The notes under the pieces were generated by a model. The model saw only the letters and a list, made by a program, of their open reading frames with translations, had not been told where the DNA came from and did no database searches. DNA of 64,000 nt, taken from assembly GCF_046557615.1 (NCBI RefSeq), contig NZ_JBKIII010000002.1, forward strand, positions 744,001 to 808,000. Direction: 5' to 3'. The DNA is from Haloferax sp046557615 (GTDB lineage: Archaea; Halobacteriota; Halobacteria; Halobacteriales; Haloferacaceae). Shown here piece after piece: positions 25,192 through 31,890 of this stretch (its first letter is position 1; each line of letters begins with the position of its first letter). Made by a program: the position numbers and the translations under genes.

Positions 25192-26379
25192 TCAGGGGCG
25201 TAGATACGTCACGATTTCGGCTGCGTCGGTACCGAGTCCACCACCCTGCGCGAAGGTCGGACTGCCGCCGCCCCCACCGCCGAACTCGTCGGTCACGTCC
25301 GCAACGACATCTCCCGCAGAAACGTCGCCCGCGCTCGCGACGACGATGAATGGCGCACTCGATTCGCCGACGGCGACGAGAACGTCCACGTCGTCGCGGA
25401 CGGCTTTCGCGGCCTCACCAACGTCGTTCGCCTCGAACCCAGACACTGACCCGATTTTCCACGCGAGGCCATCGCGTTCGACAGTCTCGAATCCAGCGAG
25501 CCGCGTTTTCAGCACGTCTGATTTGAGCGATGCGAGTTCGGCTTCGAGGTCGGTGCGTGTCGAACGGGCATCTGTGGCCGCTTCGCCGAGTGATTCGAGA
25601 CTCGAATCGAGTGTCGCCGCCGCGTTGCGGGCTTGTGCTTCGACCGTCGCTCGGTGGTCGATAGCCGACGGGCCGACCGCAAATTCGACGCGCGTCAGTC
25701 CTTCGCCGGGGTTCGACCGCCCGTAGATTTCGACGGGGCCGATTTCGATGGTGTTGGCGACGTGCGTCCCGCCGCAGGCACCCCAATCCCAGCCGTCGAT
25801 AGTGACGATTCGAACTTCGTCCTCGTCGGCGAAGACACCCTCTTCGGTCTTGACGTTGAACGCGACTTCTTCGCGCTCGCGTGCTTCGGAGACGGGAATC
25901 TCTTCCCACGAAACCTCGCGCGAGTCCCACACGGCGCGGTTGACGAGTCGTCCGAGTTCTGCGAGGGCGTCGTCGTCTACGGTCGTACTCGTCTCGAAAT
26001 CGACCCGAACCTTCTCGTTTGAGATGTCGAATCCGCCGTAACCGAGGTCGTCGAAGATGTGGCGTGCGGCTCCGTAGAGCGCGTGACTGGCGGTGTGCGC
26101 GCGCATACAGTAGGTTCGGAAGTCGTCGTCGATGACGCCGGTCACCTCGTCGCCGACGGCGAACTCGGGTTCCGCCGCGAGTTCGTGGACGACCTCGCCC
26201 TCGACCGACCGGACGTGTTCGATATCGACGCCGCCGATGACGCCTCTATCTGCGGGTTGGCCACCGCCCTCTGGGTAGAAGTACGTCTCTTCGAGGGTGA
26301 CTTCGCGGCCATCGACGTGGGCGACCGTCGCGTCGAACGCTCGCATTGTGGGGTGTGCTGGCGCGAGAGAGTTTGACAT
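25192..26379 (-). CDS. Alanyl-tRNA editing protein (AlaX-L type, with DHHA1 domain)
   Basis: A 395-residue stand-alone editing protein related to the C-terminal half of AlaRS. It hydrolyses Ser-tRNA(Ala), and perhaps Gly-tRNA(Ala). The second-additional-domain motifs HTASH (about 95-99) and CGGTH (about 200-204) give the four zinc ligands. The C-terminal DHHA1 domain ends in the glycine-rich GGGGGGSPTFAQGGG. There is no aminoacylation domain and none has been lost; this is the normal AlaX-L architecture. The TATA on the minus strand (GATTTTTC, near 26404-26412) is 28 bases before the chosen ATG. It is next to the aMBF1 gene on the same strand. Confidence 0.92.
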   Translation of the reverse strand: MSNSLAPAHPTMRAFDATVAHVDGREVTLEETYFYPEGGGQPADRGVIGGVDIEHVRSVEGEVVHELAAEPEFAVGDEVTGVIDDDFRTYCMRAHTASHALYGAARHIFDDLGYGGFDISNEKVRVDFETSTTVDDDALAELGRLVNRAVWDSREVSWEEIPVSEAREREEVAFNVKTEEGVFADEDEVRIVTIDGWDWGACGGTHVANTIEIGPVEIYGRSNPGEGLTRVEFAVGPSAIDHRATVEAQARNAAATLDSSLESLGEAATDARSTRTDLEAELASLKSDVLKTRLAGFETVERDGLAWKIGSVSGFEANDVGEAAKAVRDDVDVLVAVGESSAPFIVVASAGDVSAGDVVADVTDEFGGGGGGSPTFAQGGGLGTDAAEIVTYLRP

Positions 26380-26414
26380 GAGGGCGTCGAGACGCCCCGA
26401 GGAGAAAAATCGTG

Positions 26415-26936
26415 CTACTCGTCTACGAGGCGCACGTCGAGTCGGTCTTCGAGCGTGCGGATGACCGACCCACCGATGTTCGCACTGGTCGCGCGACCCT
26501 GTTCGATTGCGAGCAGTTGGTTCTCTTCGATTTCGAGTTCTTCGGCGAGGTCACCCAATTGGAGTCCGGCATCCTGCCGGGCGGACTCGACGACGCCGCC
26601 GTATCCAGAGACGAGGTAGGGAAGCCGGTCCTTCTCGTAGTTCGTTCCCTTTTCTTCCCAGTGTTTCGCGTTCCCTTTCGCCTGGTCGTACATCTTCGCC
26701 GTTCGCTGTGCAGCGCGCTTGCGACGGTTGCGTTCGGAGTTGTCACGCGTGTTCTGGGTGTCGGCGTGCTTCTTGTCGCGGTTACGGTTGTCACCGTGTG
26801 GTGCGCAGTCAGGACAGACCAATAGGTCGGCACCGGCGACGTTCGCGCGACGGAGTTTATTCGTCGCTCGACCACAGAGTTCGCAACTCTCACCGTCGGA
26901 GCCGCCGCCCCCTCGGTTTGTGGAGTATTTGGCCAT
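26415..26936 (-). CDS. Multiprotein bridging factor aMBF1
   Basis: A 173-residue protein. The N-terminal zinc ribbon has the pairs CELCG and CPDCA (about 18-42). A basic, Arg/Lys/Gln-rich linker follows. A Cro/C1-type helix-turn-helix lies at about 100-165 (ESARQDAGLQLGDLAEELEIEENQLLAIEQG). This is the archaeal aMBF1 architecture. Archaeal homologues associate with the 30S ribosome as well as transcription. The minus-strand TATA (TTTAAAA, 26961-26967) is 28 bases before the ATG at 26936, so translation is leaderless. The alanyl-tRNA editing gene starts 35 bases after its stop but has its own promoter. Confidence 0.93.
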   Translation of the reverse strand: MAKYSTNRGGGGSDGESCELCGRATNKLRRANVAGADLLVCPDCAPHGDNRNRDKKHADTQNTRDNSERNRRKRAAQRTAKMYDQAKGNAKHWEEKGTNYEKDRLPYLVSGYGGVVESARQDAGLQLGDLAEELEIEENQLLAIEQGRATSANIGGSVIRTLEDRLDVRLVDE

Positions 26937-27034
26937 GTGGCGTGTTACACGTTCGACCCTTTTAAACTCGCGGCACTGCGCGGACGAACAGTTCTCTGGG
27001 ACGCGGTTTTAGCGACGCCGACCGCGATGGTTAC

Positions 27035-27190
27035 TCACGAACGGTACAGATGGAGGACGAGAAGGAAGAAGAGCAACAGGGGGACGAACGGCGCTGCTAC
27101 GTCGAACGGAACCAACAGCAACACTATCGACGCCACGACGACGAATTCGAGTACGACGAGAAAACTGAGAGATTCGGCAGGGTTGGGCAT
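27035..27190 (-). CDS. Predicted 51-residue membrane microprotein
   Basis: A 51-residue open frame starting MPNPAESL. Two hydrophobic helices (about residues 9-27 and 34-48) are separated by a short PFD turn, and the protein ends HLYRS. The hydrophobic pattern and compact start make it look like a real haloarchaeal small membrane protein. I have no family for it, and the composition is AT-richer than the neighbours. The open frame reaches nine codons further upstream. It lies alone between aMBF1 and tRNA-Leu. Confidence 0.5.
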   Translation of the reverse strand: MPNPAESLSFLVVLEFVVVASIVLLLVPFDVAAPFVPLLLFFLLVLHLYRS

Positions 27191-27332
27191 TCTTTGGTTT
27201 CGCACGAAGCAACTCACAGCAGTCGGCGATTAATCTGGCGACTAATTGACAGCCGAGGCTGGCCGTGCCGAGTCGCTTCGGTCGGTTCACATCGACGATT
27301 CGTCACTCAGCAGAGCGCCGTTGCTCTCTGGT

Positions 27333-27479
27333 AAAATACAGCAAACCCACGGGGAGAGTAACCTCTCGTGGGTTGTAGTTTGCTGAAGGATTGTGCGTGG
27401 GTGATGTCCTTGTAGGAAATCACCTGCATCATTCGGCGACGTTGTCGCCTCATTGCGGACTTTGAGTCCGCACATGCGA
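27333..27479 (-). ncRNA. Structured non-coding region of four hairpins next to tRNA-Leu
   Basis: Four inverted repeats stand one after another. H1 is CAGCAAAC (27339-27346) with GTTTGCTG (27378-27385), enclosing CCACG/CGTGG. H2 is GGTGAT-g-TCCT-tgt-AGGA-a-ATCACC (27400-27424). H3 is GGCGAC-gtt-GTCGCC (27435-27449). H4 is TGCGGACT-ttg-AGTCCGCA (27454-27472). GCATC (27426-27430) can pair with GATGC (27478-27482) to enclose H3 and H4. No coding frame explains this. On the minus strand it lies directly 3' of tRNA-Leu and ends at ATTTTAC (27332-27338), a plausible T-run terminator, so it could be a tRNA-linked small RNA. Strand is inferred. Confidence 0.5.
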
Positions 27480-27564
27480 TGCGTGGGACCGGATTTGAAC
27501 CGGCGGACCTCTACAGGACAGCGCCCTCAACGCTGCGCCGTTGGCCTGGCTTGGCTACCCACGC
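27480..27564 (-). tRNA. tRNA-Leu (anticodon GAG)
   Basis: An 85-nucleotide class II tRNA. The acceptor stem is GCGTGGG at the 5' end (27564-27558) and CCCACGC plus discriminator A at the 3' end. The anticodon arm reads CAGCG-TTGAGGG-CGCTG, giving anticodon GAG for the CUC codon. A long variable arm follows (TCCTGTAGAGG) and then the T-arm GCCGG-TTCAAAT-CCGGT. No CCA is encoded and there is no intron. The minus-strand promoter element CATTTAAATTACC (27602-27614) lies about 44 bases upstream of the mature 5' end, leaving a leader of some 17 bases. Confidence 0.97.
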
Positions 27565-27601
27565 CCGCTGTGTCTTGTGTGCACTCTCAGTTATCCCGCG
27601 G

Positions 27602-27614
27602 TAATTTAAATGAC
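27602..27614 (-). promoter_or_regulatory. tRNA-Leu promoter (TATA)
   Basis: The minus-strand sequence CATTTAAATTACC is a clear AT-rich box in a GC-rich context, about 44 bases before the mature tRNA 5' end. Transcription would start near 27581 and the leader would be removed by RNase P. Confidence 0.6.
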
Positions 27615-27707
27615 TTTCCTTTCGGCTCGACAATGTCGGGCGTTTGCAGGCACCGTACCGGGAAAATCGACCGAACGGTTTTGGCCCATCAGTTCCCCTC
27701 TACGTCC

Positions 27708-28268
27708 ATGGAGTTCCGCGCCCGCAACCACATTCACGGTCTGACGGCCATCCTCACGCTCGTCTCGCTCGCCCTCGTCTTCGGGGCGGTACTCGGGGCG
27801 ATTCCTCGGACAGTTATCCCACAGGCACCGACGACCGTCCTCGATGCGATTCCGCACGTGAACGCCGCCATCAGTACCGTCGCAATCGTGACTATCGTCG
27901 CCGGGATTCGATTCATTCGACAGGGCGAGCCTGAGAAGCACCAACGCATGATGCTCACGTCGTTCGGCCTCTTCGCGGCGTTTCTCGTCCTCTATCTCTA
28001 CAAAGTCGCGGTGGCTGGAACGAGCGACTTCGGCGGCCCGCAGGTGGTCTACCAGTTCGTCTACTTGCCGACGCTGGCGATTCACATGCTGCTCGCCATC
28101 GCGTGTATCCCGCTTCTGTACTACGTGCTGTTGCTCGCGTTGACCCGACCCATCTCGGAGGTCTTCGGGACGAAACACGCCCGCGTCGGACGAATTGCGG
28201 CGTCGCTGTGGCTCATCTCGTTTCTCCTCGGCAACGTCGTCTACGGGCTGCTCTACGTCGTGTACTGA
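27708..28268 (+). CDS. DUF420 family membrane protein
   Basis: A 186-residue integral membrane protein with five to six helices. The pattern PHVNAAISTVAIVTIVAGIRFIRQGEPEKHQRMM, with His residues in helices 2 and 3, and the later TLAIHMLLAIACIPL, fits the DUF420/CtaM-like group. Some members sit near cytochrome c oxidase assembly genes. No haem-copper oxidase gene is near here, so the role is unknown. The open frame runs upstream through the tRNA, but the ATG at 27708 gives the natural start MEFRARNHIHG. Convergent with purF. Confidence 0.85.
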   Translation: MEFRARNHIHGLTAILTLVSLALVFGAVLGAIPRTVIPQAPTTVLDAIPHVNAAISTVAIVTIVAGIRFIRQGEPEKHQRMMLTSFGLFAAFLVLYLYKVAVAGTSDFGGPQVVYQFVYLPTLAIHMLLAIACIPLLYYVLLLALTRPISEVFGTKHARVGRIAASLWLISFLLGNVVYGLLYVVY

Positions 28269-28302
28269 AAACGGACGGAACGAATTTTTCGAAGCTCGCT
28301 GC

Positions 28303-29778
28303 TTACTGGGTCGGTGCGTTGCTCCCAACGACCGGGCGACTCACGTCGCGGTCGGTGGCTTCGCCGTCGATGTCGTAGGGGTACTCGCCGGTGACACAGC
28401 CAAGACAGAGGTCGGCGCGCGATTTTTCGAGTACGTCCGAGACGGCGTCGATAGAGAGGTAGGCCAGACTGTCGGCCGCGATGGTCTCACGGACTTCTTC
28501 GACCGATTTGTCGGAGGCGATGAGTTCCTCGCGGGTGGCCATGTTGATACCCATGTAACACGGGGCGATAATCGGTGGCGCGCCGATGCGCATGTGGACT
28601 TCTTCTGCGCCCGCTTCACGGAGCAACTCGACGAGTTGGTTCGACGTCGTGCCGCGAACGATGCTGTCGTCGATGATGGTCACGGACCTCCCTTCGACGG
28701 TACTCTTGATTGGGTTGAGCTTCAGGCGGACGGCGCGCTCGCGTTCGTCCTGCGTGGGCATGATGAATGTCCGGCCGACGTAGCGGTTCTTCATCAGGCC
28801 TTCGGCAAACTCGACCGTCGCGTCGTCCTCTTGGGCGGCTTCGGCGTATCCGGAGGCGAACGCACGACCGGAGTCGGGAACGGGCATGACGACATCGGTG
28901 TCTACGCCGTTTTCTTCCCAGAGTTTGCGGCCGAGTCCGCGGCGGACCTCGTAGACGAGCGAGTCGTTCATCACGGAGTCGGGACGGGCGAAGTAGATGT
29001 GTTCGAAGAAGCAGTGGGCCGTATTCTCCTGCTCGACGAGTTGATAGGAGTCGAAGCCGGTTCCGTCGGGGTCGAGAACGATGAGTTCGCCGGGGTTCAC
29101 GTCGCGGACGAGTTCGCCGTCGAGGGTGTCGATGGCGGCTGACTCGGAGGCAAGAACGTAGCCATCGTCGAGTTTGCCGATACAGAGTGGACGATTGCCC
29201 TCGGGGTCGCGCACGCCGAGGACGGTCTCGTCGTGCATGATAGTGAGCGCGTACGAGCCGTGGATGCGCTCCATCGTTCGCTTGACCGCGCGTACGAGGT
29301 CTTCTTCGAGGAGGTTGCGGGCGAGGTCGTGGGCGATGACCTCGGTGTCGCCCGTGGAGGTGAATGCGTGGCCGTAGTTCTCTAACTCGTCGCGGATTTC
29401 ATCAGCGTTCACGAGGTTCCCGTTGTGGGCGAGACCGAGCGACCCGGATTTGAACGAGACGGCGAAGGGCTGGGCGCAGGACTTCGACACGTCGCCTGCG
29501 GTGGGGTAGCGAACGTGGCCGATTCCAGCAGAGCCGTTGAGTCCGTCTAAATCGTCGGCGCTGAAGGCGTCGCCGACCAGTCCCATCTGGACGTGGCTGT
29601 GTTGTTGGAATCCGTCGTGGGTGACGATACCTGCCGACTCTTGGCCCCGGTGCTGGAGGGCGTACAGCGAGTAGTACAGGGGTCGCGCGGCGCTTCGGCT
29701 TCCGAGTGCGACGCCGACAACGCCGCACTTCTCTGTTGGTCCGCCGAGATGGTGGGAGTCGTCCCGCCCGTGAGTCAT
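28303..29778 (-). CDS. purF: Amidophosphoribosyltransferase
   Basis: A 491-residue PurF, the first committed enzyme of purine synthesis: PRPP plus glutamine gives phosphoribosylamine. The N-terminal Ntn amidotransferase domain matures at Cys18 (PTEKCGVVGV), removing a propeptide. The PRPP-binding motif VTIIDDSIVRGTTS lies near residue 360. Cysteines at HCFFEH, APCYMG and LCLGC match the four ligands of the [4Fe-4S] cluster of the Bacillus-type enzyme. The ATG at 29778 was chosen; a GTG lies two codons upstream. A minus-strand TTTTTTA box (29804-29810) is about 29 bases before the ATG. Confidence 0.96.
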   Translation of the reverse strand: MTHGRDDSHHLGGPTEKCGVVGVALGSRSAARPLYYSLYALQHRGQESAGIVTHDGFQQHSHVQMGLVGDAFSADDLDGLNGSAGIGHVRYPTAGDVSKSCAQPFAVSFKSGSLGLAHNGNLVNADEIRDELENYGHAFTSTGDTEVIAHDLARNLLEEDLVRAVKRTMERIHGSYALTIMHDETVLGVRDPEGNRPLCIGKLDDGYVLASESAAIDTLDGELVRDVNPGELIVLDPDGTGFDSYQLVEQENTAHCFFEHIYFARPDSVMNDSLVYEVRRGLGRKLWEENGVDTDVVMPVPDSGRAFASGYAEAAQEDDATVEFAEGLMKNRYVGRTFIMPTQDERERAVRLKLNPIKSTVEGRSVTIIDDSIVRGTTSNQLVELLREAGAEEVHMRIGAPPIIAPCYMGINMATREELIASDKSVEEVRETIAADSLAYLSIDAVSDVLEKSRADLCLGCVTGEYPYDIDGEATDRDVSRPVVGSNAPTQ

Positions 29779-29784
29779 ATTCAC

Positions 29785-30097
29785 CGGTAGGGGACGCAGG
29801 GGGTAAAAAACCCGTCCTTATGCAGTACATGCCGGTATTCATTGCCTTGGATATACACACATTTGCATAGAATATGTAGGAATAAAGATAATTCTTGTGT
29901 CGTGACCGGCGGACTGCACGCTCGCATGGTGGCATCGACGTGAGAACAACGCTGTCGCTCTCTGAAAACCAAGCGAACTGCGAACGAATCGCACGGTTGC
30001 AGTATCAGAACGGGAGTCAGGAGAGTTGCTGTCGATGCTCGCCCGAGAGAGACGAGACAGAAGACAGGGTGACGGTCAACCGACCGTCAGTGTTTGC
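29785..30097. other. Intergenic region between purF and rpl37e
   Basis: This 313-base gap holds the purF promoter (T-rich box near 29807) on its left. An AT-rich stretch at 29840-29900 (ATTTGCATAGAATATG) could be another promoter, but no gene follows. At its right end there is a perfect hairpin downstream of rpl37e. I see no coding frame worth calling. Confidence 0.5.
30070..30089 (-). terminator. Hairpin downstream of the lsm-rpl37e operon
   Basis: TGACGGTC (30070-30077) and GACCGTCA (30082-30089) form a perfect 8-base stem with a 4-base loop, 8 bases past the rpl37e stop on the minus strand. There is no T-run after it, so it may protect the 3' end rather than terminate. Confidence 0.45.
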
Positions 30098-30274
30098 TTA
30101 GTTGTCGCCGGACTTCGACTGCCAGGCGTAGCTGCGGCGCTTCTTCGACTTACCGAAGCCACAGGACGAACAGACTTTCTTCTTCACGTGGTAAGATTTC
30201 TCACCACAGCGTCGGCACTTGACGTGCGTCGTCTTGTTCTTCTTTCCTTGGCTAGGGGTTCCTGCACCCGTCAT
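30098..30274 (-). CDS. rpl37e: 50S ribosomal protein L37e
   Basis: A 58-residue zinc-ribbon ribosomal protein, too short for many gene callers. It reads MTGAGTPSQGKKNKTTHVKC at the start, has the pairs CRRCG (20-24) and CSSCG (35-39), and ends YAWQSKSGDN. Length and motifs match archaeal L37e. Its ATG overlaps the stop of the Lsm gene by four bases (ATGA), so the two are translationally coupled, which is the usual archaeal arrangement. It binds 23S rRNA in the large subunit. Confidence 0.97.
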   Translation of the reverse strand: MTGAGTPSQGKKNKTTHVKCRRCGEKSYHVKKKVCSSCGFGKSKKRRSYAWQSKSGDN

Positions 30275-30501
30275 GCTTTGATGGTGACGACGTTATCGCC
30301 GCGTATAATGGTTGTGTCTTCGACTTGCCGGAGTTCGATGTCTCCAGGCACAGCGTCGTCATCAAGCGCTTCTTCGAGCACGACGTTCATGTGCTGGTCG
30401 TAACCAGAGAGAACGCCGTAGTATGCGTCGCCGTCCTTAAGGTGAACCGTCACCGGTTCGTTCAAAGATGCCTCAAGAACGTCGAGGGGTCGACCGCTCA
30501 T
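30271..30501 (-). CDS. lsm: Lsm (Sm-like) RNA-binding protein
   Basis: A 76-residue archaeal Sm protein that forms a heptameric ring and binds U-rich RNA, tRNA precursors and small RNAs. Sm1 is visible as VTVHLKDGDAYYGVLSGYDQHMNVVL, and Sm2 as TIIRGDNVVTI at the end. The loop between the two Sm motifs is short, as is usual in haloarchaea. The ATG at 30501 is 27 bases after a minus-strand TATA (CATTTAAGAT, 30523-30532), so the mRNA is leaderless. It is followed by rpl37e with a four-base overlap. Its neighbourhood in this window also includes RNase J, giving two RNA-metabolism loci close together. Confidence 0.96.
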   Translation of the reverse strand: MSGRPLDVLEASLNEPVTVHLKDGDAYYGVLSGYDQHMNVVLEEALDDDAVPGDIELRQVEDTTIIRGDNVVTIKA

Positions 30502-30576
30502 GCTTGAAAACCGTCCCGTTAGTATCTTAAATGTGCCGAACCACACGAACAGACCTGATTTTACCCATATTCGGCG

Positions 30577-31578
30577 CTATGCGGCGGGAACTGTCGGAAC
30601 GACCAGCCTCACACGTCCTCCGGAGGCCTTTGTATCGACATCGACTGTCCCACCGACGTGTTCGACAATCATCCGAACGAGTTGCAGGCCGATGCCCGTT
30701 CCGTGAACGAGTGGCGTCTCTTCTCCCGTTTGGAGAACCGAAACTTCGTGCAGTGGGAGGCCATCGCCGTCGTCTTCGACGGTGATTTCGGCGGTGTGTC
30801 GATGTGACCCCGGGCGAACCGTGACCGATACAGCGGGCGATTCGGTGGTGTGCTTCGCCGCATTTTCACACAGTTCGTGAACCGCCTCTTCGAGCAGTGA
30901 CGATGCCGTTCCCGAGACGCCCTCGTCTATCGAGACGGTGAACACCGCCCTCGGATAGGAGAGTTCGCTCGCCGTCGTCACCCCGCGAACGAGTTGCTCT
31001 ATCGAAAGTTGCTGCTCTGCGGTTTCGTTGAACAGTTGCTCGATACGGGTGGCGTGTTCGGTCAGTCGTAACCACCGGTCGACAGCGTTGCGGACGGCAT
31101 CGGCCGAGCGTTCGAGTCGCGTTTGTGCGGTCGATTCGGCGATGAGTTGGAGGTGCCCGTCGATGACGTTGAAGTCGTTTCTGACGTTGTGCCGGAGGAC
31201 GCGATTGAGGACATCGAGGTGTTCGCGCTGCCGCGATTGGTCGGTGACGTCGCGGGCGAGGACGAACACGCCGTCCGGATGGCTCCGAGCGCGGGCCTCG
31301 AACGTCGCCCACCCATTCGTTGCGTGTCGCGCCCGATACACGAAGGTGGTCTCGGTTCCGTTCGCCGCCCGAAGGAGACTCTCGATGACGGCCTGTTCGT
31401 CATCACTGTGGACCCGCTCACGAATCTCTTCCCCAGTGAGCGACTCTGATTCGACACCGATTGCCTCCTCGAACGCCGAGTTGCAGGCTTCGAGTCGCGG
31501 TGAGTCGTCGATTCGGACGAGCGCACACATCGCTGGGACCGATTCGAGTTCGACAGTGATACCCTCAGACTCGCCCAT
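30577..31578 (-). CDS. PAS-domain sensor histidine kinase
   Basis: A 333-residue soluble kinase. One PAS domain lies at about 10-115 (ACNSAFEEAIGVES...FVLARDVTDQ). The dimerisation and phosphorylation helix has VLRHNVRNDFNVIDGH at about 128-143, with the phospho-acceptor His in RHNVRND. The HATPase domain has the N-box CENAAKHT, GDGLPLHE, and the G2 box HGTGIGLQLV. No membrane helix is seen, so it senses a cytoplasmic signal. There is no response regulator beside it, which is normal for haloarchaeal orphan kinases. It is on the strand opposite to the RNase J operon, 312 bases away. Confidence 0.92.
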   Translation of the reverse strand: MGESEGITVELESVPAMCALVRIDDSPRLEACNSAFEEAIGVESESLTGEEIRERVHSDDEQAVIESLLRAANGTETTFVYRARHATNGWATFEARARSHPDGVFVLARDVTDQSRQREHLDVLNRVLRHNVRNDFNVIDGHLQLIAESTAQTRLERSADAVRNAVDRWLRLTEHATRIEQLFNETAEQQLSIEQLVRGVTTASELSYPRAVFTVSIDEGVSGTASSLLEEAVHELCENAAKHTTESPAVSVTVRPGSHRHTAEITVEDDGDGLPLHEVSVLQTGEETPLVHGTGIGLQLVRMIVEHVGGTVDVDTKASGGRVRLVVPTVPAA

Positions 31579-31701
31579 ATCTCAACTAAACATACTTTCA
31601 GAATCGAAATCATATGAGTGTTTTCACGGGGTCGCCGAAGCTCGCGTCCACGCGGGCGGGGTCAACCCACGTAGTTTTTAATACCCCAGTGAGTACGGTC
31701 A

Positions 31702-31890
31702 ACTACCAGAAACCCGCGGGTAAGTGCGGACGTCCCGAATTCATACGTGTCGGGCTGTCTCGCACGCGGGGTCATTCGACCGACGAGCTGCAAGACGCCG
31801 GGGCCGGTGGCCCCCAGACACCCGTCTTTCCGTGAGCACCCTCGCCACTCATTGTGGCTTTCGATGCTCGGAATATCGAGATTACCAACC
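31702..31890 (+). promoter_or_regulatory. Promoter and structured 5' leader of RNase J mRNA
   Basis: A TATA box TTTTTAATA (31674-31682) predicts transcription from about 31705, leaving a leader near 186 nucleotides in a genome where most leaders are absent. It holds several perfect inverted repeats: ACCCGCGGGT (31712-31721); CCCGA/TCGGG (31734-31738, 31750-31754); GGTC-attc-GACC (31770-31781); AAGACG (31792-31797) with CGTCTT (31823-31828) enclosing GGGGCC-ggt-GGCCCC (31800-31814); and GCCAC-tcatt-GTGGC (31844-31858). The coding frame is open through part of this, but its composition is not protein-like. Confidence 0.6.

Noticed and set aside
27333..27479. CRISPR array or IS remnant next to the tRNA
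   Set aside because: The hairpins differ from each other in sequence and spacing, there is no repeat unit and no cas gene or transposase.
27394..27487. tRNA-end duplication TGCGTGGG as an attachment site
   Set aside because: Only eight bases match and no integrase or foreign genes lie nearby, so chance is the simpler explanation.
27453..27707. Upstream extension of the DUF420 protein
   Set aside because: It runs through the tRNA-Leu gene; the ATG at 27708 gives the natural start.
31747..31890. 48 extra codons at the start of RNase J
   Set aside because: The family starts at MEIEIATIGG, the extra part has non-haloarchaeal composition, and it holds inverted repeats that fit a leader.
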